From the NCBI GenBank assembly GCA_003153355.1, contig PLYH01000006.1, positions 70,902 to 134,901 of the forward strand: 64,000 nucleotides of DNA, in the 5' to 3' direction. The stretch comes from Candidatus Peregrinibacteria bacterium. Lineage in GTDB: Bacteria > Patescibacteriota > Gracilibacteria > UBA1369. Below the pieces are notes generated by a model. The model was not told where the DNA came from. It saw nothing but the letters and a program-made list of their open reading frames with translations, and searched no databases. Position 1 is the first letter of the stretch; each line of letters opens with the position of its first letter. The translations under genes and the position numbers were made by a program. Positions 19,209-27,015 of this stretch are shown here, one piece after another.

Positions 19209-19676
19209 ATGGACAGTTACGTAAAAAAGTTTTTGATTATTTTTGTGCTCTTGATGTTTGCCACTTTCGGGCTGACTTATGGCATGCTCGCTCTTATCAA
19301 CCCTAACGATCCGAACTCCATTTATACCGGTATCGGGTTCTTTTTAATTACGTTTTTGCCTTTGCTCTTCGGTTCTATGTGGTATTTAAAGCGCAGTGCA
19401 AATGGTAACAGCAGAAAAGAGAAACGATTGATGGAGACAGGCACGAAGGCTCCTGCTGAAATTTTGGCTATTCAGGATACGGGAGTGACTATTAACGGAC
19501 TTTATCCTATCGTCAAACTTGCTTTAAAAGTTACTCCAACAGGTGAAGCTCCTTTTGAAACCGTTGTGGAAACTATGGTTTCCAGAGTTGACCTTCCCCG
19601 TGCTGGTGACAGCATCAGGGTAGCTTATGACCCAGCCAAAAAAAGCGATATTATGATCGTTAAAAGTCAGGCTTAG
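19209..19676 (+). CDS. Two-helix membrane protein, DUF3592-like
   Basis: 155 residues: two membrane helices (about 8-30 and 41-59, IGFFLITFLPLLFGSMWYL), then a basic stretch and a soluble beta-rich domain (PAEILAIQDTGVTINGLYPIVKL, then SRVDLPRAGDSIRVAYDPAKK). The final part matches the shape of DUF3592-type domains, where a short loop such as VAYDPxxP closes the fold. Role unknown. It follows the glutaredoxin-like gene by 28 bases and may be co-transcribed. Confidence 0.65.
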   Translation: MDSYVKKFLIIFVLLMFATFGLTYGMLALINPNDPNSIYTGIGFFLITFLPLLFGSMWYLKRSANGNSRKEKRLMETGTKAPAEILAIQDTGVTINGLYPIVKLALKVTPTGEAPFETVVETMVSRVDLPRAGDSIRVAYDPAKKSDIMIVKSQA

Positions 19677-19704
19677 TGGCCTATGAATAAGCCATATTTC
19701 GTGA

Positions 19705-19710
19705 TATAAT
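19705..19710 (+). promoter_or_regulatory. -10 box of the LOG family gene
   Basis: TATAAT 25 bases before the ATG at 19736; no clear -35 box. Confidence 0.45.
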
Positions 19711-19735
19711 ACTTTAAAGAGTAACTTTTGAACTT

Positions 19736-20476
19736 ATGAAAAATAAAAAAATAAAAAAACAAAATGGAAACGCAAATGGGAGCGTTAAAGATAAAACAAT
19801 TGTTTTTAAAATTAAAAAACCCAAGCAGCTTTATTTGAAACGCGAACTCAAAAAATGTGATTTTGGCGTGGCGATTTTCGGTTCTGCCAGAGTTCAGATG
19901 AACAAGAAAGTTTACAGAACTGTTTTTGATTTAGCTAAAAGGATCGGGATGCACGGCTACGATTTGATTACCGGTGGGGGGCCTGGACTTATGGAAGCCG
20001 CAAGCGCGGGCCATAATGAAGGAGACAAAATGCGCAGAGCCGATTTAATCGGTCTTACGATCAAACTTCCTTTCGAGCAGTCAGTGAACCAATATCTGGA
20101 ACTTCGTAAAGATTTTACGACGTTTTCAGCCCGATTGGAGCACTTTATGGCGCTTTCAAACGTTCTCGTCGTTGCAGAAGGCGGAATAGGTACGATGCTT
20201 GAACTTTTTTTCAGCTGGCAGCTTTTACAGGTTCACCACATTGAATTCAAGCCGATTATTTTAGTTGGAACAATGTGGGAAAAACTTATTGCCTGGATGA
20301 AAAAGTACATGCTCAAAGAAGGGCTGGTCGGTGAAAAAGATTTTCAGTACATTTTTCTGGTGAAAGATTCCAAAGAAGCCATAAAGATCATCAATAAATA
20401 CCACCGTCAGTACGTAAAATCGGGCAAATGCAATTTTATTCCGCAGATGCACGGTCAAACAAAGAAGCCTCGATAA
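19736..20476 (+). CDS. LOG family protein (TIGR00730-like)
   Basis: 246 residues with a Rossmann-like LOG/lysine-decarboxylase-like fold. Seen: VAIFGSARVQM, the nucleotide-binding LITGGGPGLMEAASAGHNEG, and EGGIGTMLELFFSWQLLQV, the family's PGGxGTxxE motif with Pro replaced by Glu. LOG proteins remove ribose 5-phosphate from nucleoside monophosphates such as cytokinin precursors; the bacterial substrate here is not known. A Lys-rich 40-residue N-terminal extension precedes the domain. Confidence 0.85.
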   Translation: MKNKKIKKQNGNANGSVKDKTIVFKIKKPKQLYLKRELKKCDFGVAIFGSARVQMNKKVYRTVFDLAKRIGMHGYDLITGGGPGLMEAASAGHNEGDKMRRADLIGLTIKLPFEQSVNQYLELRKDFTTFSARLEHFMALSNVLVVAEGGIGTMLELFFSWQLLQVHHIEFKPIILVGTMWEKLIAWMKKYMLKEGLVGEKDFQYIFLVKDSKEAIKIINKYHRQYVKSGKCNFIPQMHGQTKKPR

Positions 20477-20548
20477 TTGAAGTTATTATTACCTAAGGTA
20501 AATAACATCAACCATCCGCGGATTCATTTGCCGTGAGGATTTTTGAAA

Positions 20549-20977
20549 TTAAACCTGCGGAGGAGTGGCGTCTTTTTGGAAAAGCTGGAGTTTTGCTTCG
20601 TCCACGCTGTTATAACATTTCACAAGTTCAGTAATACCCACTGCCTGAAGGATATCGATGATATTCGCGGGTGCGCTGGCGATCACGATTTTTCCGTTAC
20701 CTTCGGTAATTTTTCCATACCAGTCCGTGAGATAACCGATGGATTTGCTGTTCATGTATTCCAATTTCGTAAAATCGAAAAGCAAATAAAGGTTTTTCGG
20801 ATGTTCAGCAATGATTTGGTAAATAGTCTGCGATTTTAAATCAATGTTGCTTTCGTCCAATTGACCGATAAATTTCACAGTTTTTGCCGTCATATCGGGT
20901 TGTGGAGCCGCGAGATCTTCTACGAGAAGGTTTTCATCATTTACCGGCGCCACTGGGTTGTTTGTTTGATCAGCCAT
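20549..20977 (-). CDS. STAS domain anti-anti-sigma factor-like protein
   Basis: 142 residues: a 35-residue acidic N-terminal tail, then a STAS domain. The core YMNSKSIGYLTDWYGKITEG holds the Ser phosphorylated by an RsbW-type kinase in this family. The next part, IVIASAPANIIDILQAVGITEL, is the usual helix pair. It is nearly the same in its core as the STAS protein at 32672-33058, which lies beside a kinase gene. This copy stands alone between a LOG gene and uvrC, so it probably shares that kinase. Confidence 0.9.
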   Translation of the reverse strand: MADQTNNPVAPVNDENLLVEDLAAPQPDMTAKTVKFIGQLDESNIDLKSQTIYQIIAEHPKNLYLLFDFTKLEYMNSKSIGYLTDWYGKITEGNGKIVIASAPANIIDILQAVGITELVKCYNSVDEAKLQLFQKDATPPQV

Positions 20978-21048
20978 ATTTGTTTTTTAATGACTCATAA
21001 TATTTTACCATAAAGTTGCGTTTAAGCCAAGGGCTGGTCAATCATTTA

Positions 21049-23328
21049 TCAGCCGAGCTTTGTTTTGATTTTCATGGCTAATTTGTGGCCTACAACCTGG
21101 GAAATTTCGTACATGGTCGCTTGTTTTAAGCCTTCTGGTGATCCAAAGGCCTGCAAAAGTTTTATTTTCAGCTCAGGACCTATACCTTCGATAGTGTCCA
21201 GAATCGAACTTGTGGTTGCTTTCAATCTGAGGTTTTGATGATAGCTTACTGCAAAACGGTGAGCTTCATTGCGGATGTGCTGAATAAGTAAACTGATGGG
21301 ATCGGACTGTTCGAGTTTTATGGGATTTGGATTTCCAGGCAGATAGATCTCCTCTTCCCTTTTAGCGAGAGAAATCATTGGAATTTTGAGTTCATATTTG
21401 ACCATAGCTTTCATCGCAGAGCTGAGCTGGCCTTTTCCTCCGTCGATAACGATCAGGTCGGGAATTTTCTTGAAAGATTTATCATCAATATATTTGGTTT
21501 TGTCGAAACAGAGATAGGTCATGTTATTTATCTGAGGAAATTCGTCAGGAAGTTTTTGGATGTGCTGGAACCCTGCTTCTTCAAAAACTGGCACCTGATC
21601 ATCTGGGGAGTTGTAATAGACACGCGACGCCTTGGTTTTTTCAATGATTTTTTTTACGAGAATACTCAGATCAATCCGTTCATCCAATTGAAGATTTTCG
21701 ATGAGGTGGCGTTTAGCAGGAGTTATTTTTACCTGGATGAATCCGATGTTTTTGTTTTCTTTTTCAACGATGAAAAAGTTTAGTGCCGGTTCGGGTGTTT
21801 TTTCGTTTAAGATAAGGCCGGTTTTTTCCGAAATGATTTTAAGCTCTTTTTTGGTGGCTTTTTTAAGTTTAAAATCGGCTGCGGCTTTGGAAGGTTTTAA
21901 ATATTTCAGACGGCGGGTCAAAGTTTCTTCCATTGATGCAAAGTCATTCGGAGCGCCGGATTCCTCCTGATGGAGTTTGAATTTGCGGTAATCCTCTTTT
22001 TTGGGAAAACCTTTTTCAAAGACGGTCATGGAGCTTACGGTTTCCGTTCCGCCAAAATGTGAGATGTCGTAACATTCCAAACGGTATGGCATCTTTGGAA
22101 GATTAAGGAGATCTTTGAGATCTTCAAGAGCCTGTTCACGGCTGCCTTTTTCCGCACCCTGCCATTTGATCTGGCTTTGGCGGGCAAAACTCTGTGCGTT
22201 TTCCAGAGAAAGATCGAGCAGGTGGTTTTTTTTGCCGCGTTCCGGAATGATGATGCCTACTTTTTGTCCTTTCATCTGACTGAGCCATTCTTCCAGGGTG
22301 TCTTTATCTTCAATTTCGTGCGGGATGAGCACTTCTTTTGGCAGATCCGTGGCTTTTTCGTAGTATTGTTCAATGAAAGCGTTTAAAGCATCGCTGTTGT
22401 TGGTTTCTCCGTTCTGCGGAGCCTTGAAAATAAAATTTTCCTGGTCGATCAGTTTGCCGCGGCGCAGCTGGAAAAGGTTGAAATAAAGTTTGTCTTCCTG
22501 CTCGACATAATTAATGATGTCGAGATCTTTCTGGCGGGGATCGCTGATGCGCTGCGGTTCGATGATGTCTTCCACCGCTTTGAGTTTATCGCGGATGGCT
22601 CCGGCGATTTCAAACTTTTTCTCGGCTGCCGCCTGGAGCATTTCTTCTTTAATCTGATCGATGATGTCTTCGTGTTTTCCTTCCAGAAATTCGATCACTT
22701 TCTGAATGATTTTTTGGTACTCTTCAGGACTTACCGAAGTCATGCACGGGCCCAGGCAATGCTTGGTATGATAGCGAAGATTGGCTTCGGTCATCAGCAT
22801 CGATTTTTTGTTTTCGCCGTACACTCCGTAATCGATGGCCATGGAACAGTTTTTAAACGGAAAAACCCTCTTCAAGACTTTGAGGGTTTTAATGACTTTA
22901 TGGGCCGCGGTTTTGGGACCGATGTATCTGGCTTTGTCTTTTTGGACTTTGCGCACCAGATAAATACGAGGGTAAGGCTCCTGAACGGTTATTTTGATGT
23001 AAATGTAGTTTTTATCGTCCTTCATCAGGACGTTGTATTTTGGACGCAGTTCTTTAATCAGGTTGGTTTCCAGAAAAAGAGCTTCGAGCTCAGTGCCGAC
23101 TTCAATGTATTCGATGTCTGCAATCTGTTCGATCATTTTCAGCGTGCGGGTCTCTTTATCCGTTTTGCTTTGAAAATAACTGGAAACCCTGTGTTTAAGG
23201 TTTTTGGCTTTTCCAACATAAATCACCTGACCGTCAGAGCTTTTCATTTTATAGACGCCGGGTTTGTTCGGAATGTTCTTCAGGATGTGGTCCAGGTATT
23301 GCTGGCGGTCTTTGACTTCTGTTGGCAT
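21049..23328 (-). CDS. uvrC: UvrC with an inserted GNAT-like domain
   Basis: Excision nuclease subunit C that makes both cuts of nucleotide excision repair. In residues counted from the track ORF: GIY-YIG domain (PGVYKMKSSDGQVIYVGKAKN, 45-65), Cys-rich segment, UVR motif (about 247-280), RNase H-like nuclease (CYDISHFGGTETV about 441; DLIVIDGGKGQLSSA about 646), HhH pair at the end. At about 500-640, inside the nuclease domain, lies an insert of around 140 residues that reads like an acetyltransferase (NFFIVEKENKNIGFIQVKIT, YYNSPDDQVPVFEEAGF). UvrC is normally near 600 residues. The start is taken at 23328 because a TATACT box overlaps the upstream ATG at 23394. Confidence 0.93.
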   Translation of the reverse strand: MPTEVKDRQQYLDHILKNIPNKPGVYKMKSSDGQVIYVGKAKNLKHRVSSYFQSKTDKETRTLKMIEQIADIEYIEVGTELEALFLETNLIKELRPKYNVLMKDDKNYIYIKITVQEPYPRIYLVRKVQKDKARYIGPKTAAHKVIKTLKVLKRVFPFKNCSMAIDYGVYGENKKSMLMTEANLRYHTKHCLGPCMTSVSPEEYQKIIQKVIEFLEGKHEDIIDQIKEEMLQAAAEKKFEIAGAIRDKLKAVEDIIEPQRISDPRQKDLDIINYVEQEDKLYFNLFQLRRGKLIDQENFIFKAPQNGETNNSDALNAFIEQYYEKATDLPKEVLIPHEIEDKDTLEEWLSQMKGQKVGIIIPERGKKNHLLDLSLENAQSFARQSQIKWQGAEKGSREQALEDLKDLLNLPKMPYRLECYDISHFGGTETVSSMTVFEKGFPKKEDYRKFKLHQEESGAPNDFASMEETLTRRLKYLKPSKAAADFKLKKATKKELKIISEKTGLILNEKTPEPALNFFIVEKENKNIGFIQVKITPAKRHLIENLQLDERIDLSILVKKIIEKTKASRVYYNSPDDQVPVFEEAGFQHIQKLPDEFPQINNMTYLCFDKTKYIDDKSFKKIPDLIVIDGGKGQLSSAMKAMVKYELKIPMISLAKREEEIYLPGNPNPIKLEQSDPISLLIQHIRNEAHRFAVSYHQNLRLKATTSSILDTIEGIGPELKIKLLQAFGSPEGLKQATMYEISQVVGHKLAMKIKTKLG

Positions 23329-23373
23329 GTTTTGCTTGGTTGGGTTTGATTGGCTTTGAAAAGTCCGGTCTCT

Positions 23374-23402
23374 AGTATAAGCTTTTTTTGGCATTTGTGC
23401 AC
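23374..23402 (-). promoter_or_regulatory. Probable uvrC promoter
   Basis: Minus strand: GTGCAC (23402-23397, weak), 17-base spacer, TATACT (23379-23374). The same A/T core read on the plus strand (TATAAG, 23376-23381) may serve the divergent gene at 23407. Confidence 0.4.
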
Positions 23403-23406
23403 TGTT

Positions 23407-24324
23407 ATGAAGTTCCCACTTTCTTCGCTTAAAGAACGCTGCTTGGCCACTCTGGCCTATTTTGATCTTTTTGATTATCCTCTGACGTTTGATGAGCTTA
23501 AGCGTTATTTTTTGGGTGAGCAGCCCTCTCCTCAGACATTAAAAGATTTTCTAGATGCCAATACTTCGGTTATCAATTCGCAGGACGACTATTATTTTTT
23601 GCATGGACGGGAACATATTATTCTCCAACGTGAACATCGTGAAAAAATTTCCCAGCAGTATTGGAAAAAGGTAAGGACTTATTTGCCTTTCATCCAGCTT
23701 GTTCCTTTTTTGAAGATGGTCGGAGTATGCAATACGCTGGCTATTAATAATGCAACGAAGGAAAGCGATATCGATCTTTTTATCGTGGCGAAAACCGGCC
23801 GGCTTTTTTGGGTCAGGTTTTGCACCGTGGTTTTATTCAGCCTCCTTGGCGTGAGAAGGCATGGTCATAAAACTGCCGGACGGTTTTGTCTCAGTTTTTA
23901 TGTCGATGAAAGCGCTTTGAACCTTCATAGCGTTCAGGCGGGAGAGGACGATATTTATCTTCCTTTCTGGATTCTAACGATGAAGCCTTTGTACGGACGT
24001 GCAACTTATGAAAAGTTCGTGAAAGAAAATTTGTGGGTTGAAAAATATTTCGGAAGGACGCTCTCCGTTGCCAAGGATTTTTGGAAGCCGAACGCTTTGC
24101 GTTTTTTCGGCTTGCTGAGGGAACTTATTTTTAAAGGAAAATTGGGCGATTTTTTTGAAAGGAAACTTCAATCCGCCCAGATGAAACGCCACGCTCACCA
24201 TGCTGCTCATTTGCCTTCAGAAGCTTCGGTCGTGGTCAGCGGGCACATGCTTAAATTTCACAACATTGACCGGAGAAAGGACATTGCCCTCCGTTTCGAA
24301 AAGAAGCTGAATGAACTGTTTTGA
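23407..24324 (+). CDS. Nucleotidyltransferase-fold protein
   Basis: About 305 residues from the ATG at 23407 (MKFPLSSLKERCLATLAYFD); the track start at 23350 is a non-ATG inside the uvrC promoter. The N-terminal part looks like a winged helix (FDLFDYPLTFDELKRYF), followed by a minimal nucleotidyltransferase motif, NNATKESDIDLFIVAKTG, where the two Asp would bind metal. Two weakly hydrophobic stretches (WVRFCTVVLFSLLGV; YLPFWILTMKPLYG) follow. Substrate unknown. Divergent from uvrC with almost no spacer. Confidence 0.75.
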   Translation: MKFPLSSLKERCLATLAYFDLFDYPLTFDELKRYFLGEQPSPQTLKDFLDANTSVINSQDDYYFLHGREHIILQREHREKISQQYWKKVRTYLPFIQLVPFLKMVGVCNTLAINNATKESDIDLFIVAKTGRLFWVRFCTVVLFSLLGVRRHGHKTAGRFCLSFYVDESALNLHSVQAGEDDIYLPFWILTMKPLYGRATYEKFVKENLWVEKYFGRTLSVAKDFWKPNALRFFGLLRELIFKGKLGDFFERKLQSAQMKRHAHHAAHLPSEASVVVSGHMLKFHNIDRRKDIALRFEKKLNELF

Positions 24325-24352
24325 AGAAGAGATGGTGCTGGAGTACCGGGCT

Positions 24353-25741
24353 TTATTTCTTTTTCAGCTCTTTTTTCGGAAATTTGTTTTTATAAATCAT
24401 GCGGATTCCCGTGCCGGTAAAATCGTATTTTTTGCGGATTTCGTTTTCCAGATAACGGCGGTATGAGAAATGGAAAGCTCGTTCATCATTGACCAAAAAC
24501 GTAAATGCGGGCGGATTGATTCCCGTCTGTTCCATGGCATAAATTTTTGGAGTTGTGATAGTCGTTTTCGGCGGAATGTGGCGGTGTGTGACCTCCTTCA
24601 AGAAGCCTTCAAGTTCGTCATGGTTGATCTGTTTGAATCTTTCACGATAGATCTGGTGTGCGAGTTCAAGAATCTTTCCGGTGTTTTTATTTTTAAGTGC
24701 GGAAACAAAAAGCACGGGAACCCATGGGAGAAAATCGAAGCGGTGCCGGAGAACGCGGACAAAACGGTTGCGTTCGGCTTCAGCATCTTTCATGAGATCA
24801 GATTTATTGACGATGAGCAGCAGGCCTTTTTTTGCATCCTGTGCATAAGAGGAAATGTGGAGATCCTGTTTGCGGATTCCTCTTTGATAATCCAAAATCA
24901 GACAAACCACATCGGTGCGTTCAATCGCTTCCAGGGAACGCAATGCGCTCAATTTTTCAAGTCCCGGAGCAATCTTGCCGCGCCGTCGCAAACCGGCGGT
25001 ATCGATCAAGTTATATTTTTGTTCGTTGTAGGTGACTTCCGTATCAGTGGCGTCACGAGTGGTGCCGGCGACTTCGGAAACTATCAGTTTTTCTTTCCCT
25101 AAAATCGCATTCACCAGTGAGGATTTTCCGGCATTCGGTATTCCAATAAAACAGATGTGGACAGCATTTTCTTTCCGTTCAGCCCTTTCCTGCTGTTTTT
25201 TCCATCCGGTTTTCTTAAGCGTTTCGGCGAGGGTTTCGCGCAGTTCTTCAATACCGATTTTATGGATGGCTGAAACTTTAAGAGGTTCGCCGAAACCCAG
25301 ACTTGTCATCTCGTGAACATTTTCTTCCATGCCGGGATGGTCGCATTTATTGGCGATGAAGACGATATTTTTTCCGGATTTACGAAGTAAGTTTGCGGCT
25401 TCGTAATCATTTGCAGTCAGCCCTTCAGCGACATCAACGACAAAAAGAATCAGATCTGCTTCGTTCATGGCAATCCTGGCCTGGCTTTGAATGTCCGCTT
25501 CGATATTTTCTTTTTTACCGTATTCCAAACCTCCCGTATCCACCAGGATCGCCGGAATTCCGTCCATGTCGATCTGGAAATAGATGCGGTCGCGCGTGGT
25601 GCCGGCCTGTTCATGAGTTACTGCCAGTCTTTTTCGGATCAAACGGTTAAAAAGGCTTGATTTACCTACATTCGGGCGTCCGACAATCGCAATGATCGGA
25701 ATGGAATGTTCAGGCATGAGTGGACTTTTTTTTGCTTTCAT
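24353..25741 (-). CDS. der: Ribosome biogenesis GTPase Der (EngA)
   Basis: Double-GTPase needed for 50S assembly; 462 residues. The first G domain has GRPNVGKSSLFNRL, DTGGL and NKCDH; the second has GIPNAGKSSLVNAI, DTAGLRRRGK and NKSDLMKD. A C-terminal KH-like domain (HRHIPPKTTITTPKIYAMEQ) follows. The track starts at 25762, but promoter boxes (TTGAAC-17-TACTAT) overlap that ATG, so the ATG at 25741 (MKAKKSPLMPEH) is preferred; one at 25717 (MPEHSIP) is also possible. Divergent from yggS over a shared -10 region. Confidence 0.97.
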   Translation of the reverse strand: MKAKKSPLMPEHSIPIIAIVGRPNVGKSSLFNRLIRKRLAVTHEQAGTTRDRIYFQIDMDGIPAILVDTGGLEYGKKENIEADIQSQARIAMNEADLILFVVDVAEGLTANDYEAANLLRKSGKNIVFIANKCDHPGMEENVHEMTSLGFGEPLKVSAIHKIGIEELRETLAETLKKTGWKKQQERAERKENAVHICFIGIPNAGKSSLVNAILGKEKLIVSEVAGTTRDATDTEVTYNEQKYNLIDTAGLRRRGKIAPGLEKLSALRSLEAIERTDVVCLILDYQRGIRKQDLHISSYAQDAKKGLLLIVNKSDLMKDAEAERNRFVRVLRHRFDFLPWVPVLFVSALKNKNTGKILELAHQIYRERFKQINHDELEGFLKEVTHRHIPPKTTITTPKIYAMEQTGINPPAFTFLVNDERAFHFSYRRYLENEIRKKYDFTGTGIRMIYKNKFPKKELKKK

Positions 25742-25748
25742 ACTCTTG

Positions 25749-25778
25749 TATAGTAGATTCATGGGCTTTGAGGTTCAA
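25749..25778. promoter_or_regulatory. Shared divergent -10 region of der and yggS
   Basis: Plus strand TATAGT (25749-25754) ends six bases before the yggS ATG. Minus strand TTGAAC (25778-25773), 17-base spacer, TACTAT (25755-25750) ends eight bases before the der ATG at 25741. The two -10 boxes are the two strands of one TATAGTA, and both mRNAs would have almost no leader. Confidence 0.55.
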
Positions 25779-26429
25779 AGAGTACATCAACTTTCGAATG
25801 AAATAAAGCGGGTTTGCAAACAGGTCCAGCGCAATCCCGAAGATATTACTGTGCTTGCCGCAGTTAAGTATGCAACTTTAGACCAGGCGAATACGCTTAT
25901 TTCTGCAGGAATAAAAGTCATTGGAGAAAATAAAGTTCAGGACGCACAAAAGCGTTTTCCTCATTTATTGCCTTGTGAACGCCATTTCATCGGGAGTTTG
26001 CAAACCAATAAGGTCAAAGCGGCTGTAAAACTTTTTCAGATGATCGAATCGGTGGACAGAGTTGAACTTGCTGAGGCAATTGAACAGGAATGCGAAAAAC
26101 TCAACAAAAGGATGCCCGTGCTGATCGAGGTGAATGTTGCCAAGGATGCCCAAAAACATGGCGTCCAGCCTTCGGAAACGTTTGAATTCGTCCGGGAGAT
26201 CGCAAAGTTCTGGCATTTGCAGATCCGCGGGCTGATGACAATCGTTCCTTATTTCGAAAACCCGGAAGATGCGCGAGGATATTTCCGCATGATGAAAAGT
26301 TTGTTTGAACTTTGTCGCAGGCAGTTTAAGGGGTTTGAAATTTTATCGATGGGCATGAGTCATGACTTTACCGTGGCAATTGAGGAAGGTTCAACTGAAG
26401 TCAGGATCGGCAGATACTTTTTTGAATAG
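25761..26429 (+). CDS. yggS: YggS/PROSC family PLP homeostasis protein
   Basis: PLP-binding TIM-barrel protein that buffers free pyridoxal phosphate. 222 residues from the ATG at 25761 (MGFEVQRVHQLSNE), chosen because a TATAGT box ends six bases upstream; the track start at 25692 lies inside der. Seen: VLAAVKYATLDQANTL with the Schiff-base Lys, GENKVQDAQKRF, HFIGSLQTNKVK, VLIEVNVAKDAQKHGV, and LSMGMSHDFTVAIEEGSTEVRIG. Its presence fits with pdxS-pdxT in the same contig. Confidence 0.95.
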   Translation: MGFEVQRVHQLSNEIKRVCKQVQRNPEDITVLAAVKYATLDQANTLISAGIKVIGENKVQDAQKRFPHLLPCERHFIGSLQTNKVKAAVKLFQMIESVDRVELAEAIEQECEKLNKRMPVLIEVNVAKDAQKHGVQPSETFEFVREIAKFWHLQIRGLMTIVPYFENPEDARGYFRMMKSLFELCRRQFKGFEILSMGMSHDFTVAIEEGSTEVRIGRYFFE

Positions 26430-26440
26430 CGTATTGGCCT

Positions 26441-26469
26441 TTGAGATTTTCATGGGATTCTGCTATGAT
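26441..26469 (+). promoter_or_regulatory. Promoter of the pilin gene
   Basis: TTGAGA (26441-26446), 17-base spacer, TATGAT (26464-26469), 24 bases before the ATG at 26494. Confidence 0.6.
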
Positions 26470-26493
26470 ACGCTTAAATTTTATTTCGTTGTT

Positions 26494-27000
26494 ATGAGAA
26501 AGTTTTTTCAACGTTTTGCGGCTATCGTTCTTTTTCTTGGAGCTACGTTTATTCCTTTTGCGCCGGTTATTGCACAGACGCCAGCCGGTTCTACGCCGGG
26601 TGTTCAGTTTTCACTTTTGCCTCAAACAACCAAAAATTTAAGCGACTGCAATGCACTCATGGCTACATTTGAAGCGGCTCCGGACGTCGGAGCCACTCAG
26701 AGTTCGATGCTGAAAGGAACAGCGGGAAGCGATACTCTTGGATGTGCCATCAAAACCGGGAAAATCACTTTCAGTATGATCCCCTATTTCGTCACTTATG
26801 TTACGAATTTTCTTTTAGGGCTATCAGGCCTGATCAGTGTTCTTTTTATCGTCATAGGCGGCTATCATTATGTGATTGGCGGTCTTTCAGAAGAAAAAGA
26901 GAAAGGAAAGCAGACCATTATGCACGCGCTGATGGGCATGGGCGTATCGCTTTTGGCATGGACAATCGTAACAGTTCTTATCAATGCCGTTACCGGCTAA
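26494..27000 (+). CDS. T4SS-type pilin (PF18895-like)
   Basis: 168 residues from the ATG at 26494; the track start at 26362 lies upstream of the promoter and inside yggS. A signal peptide (FAAIVLFLGATFIPFAPVIAQ) is followed by a short polar domain with two Cys (SDCNAL, DTLGCAI) and two membrane helices (NFLLGLSGLISVLFIVIGGYHYVIGG and ALMGMGVSLLAWTIVTVLI) separated by the charged EEKEKGKQT. This layout, with GGxxYxxxGG then EEKxKGK, is that of the VirB2-like pilins common in CPR bacteria. No other secretion genes are adjacent. Confidence 0.85.
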   Translation: MRKFFQRFAAIVLFLGATFIPFAPVIAQTPAGSTPGVQFSLLPQTTKNLSDCNALMATFEAAPDVGATQSSMLKGTAGSDTLGCAIKTGKITFSMIPYFVTYVTNFLLGLSGLISVLFIVIGGYHYVIGGLSEEKEKGKQTIMHALMGMGVSLLAWTIVTVLINAVTG

Positions 27001-27015
27001 TCCTTTTTTAAAAAT

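Noticed and set aside
22672-23349. 225-residue ORF antisense to uvrC
   Set aside because: Phe/His-rich, antisense to the well-conserved GIY-YIG region of uvrC; a shadow.
24470-25102. 210-residue ORF antisense to der
   Set aside because: Antisense to conserved GTPase motifs; no domain of its own.
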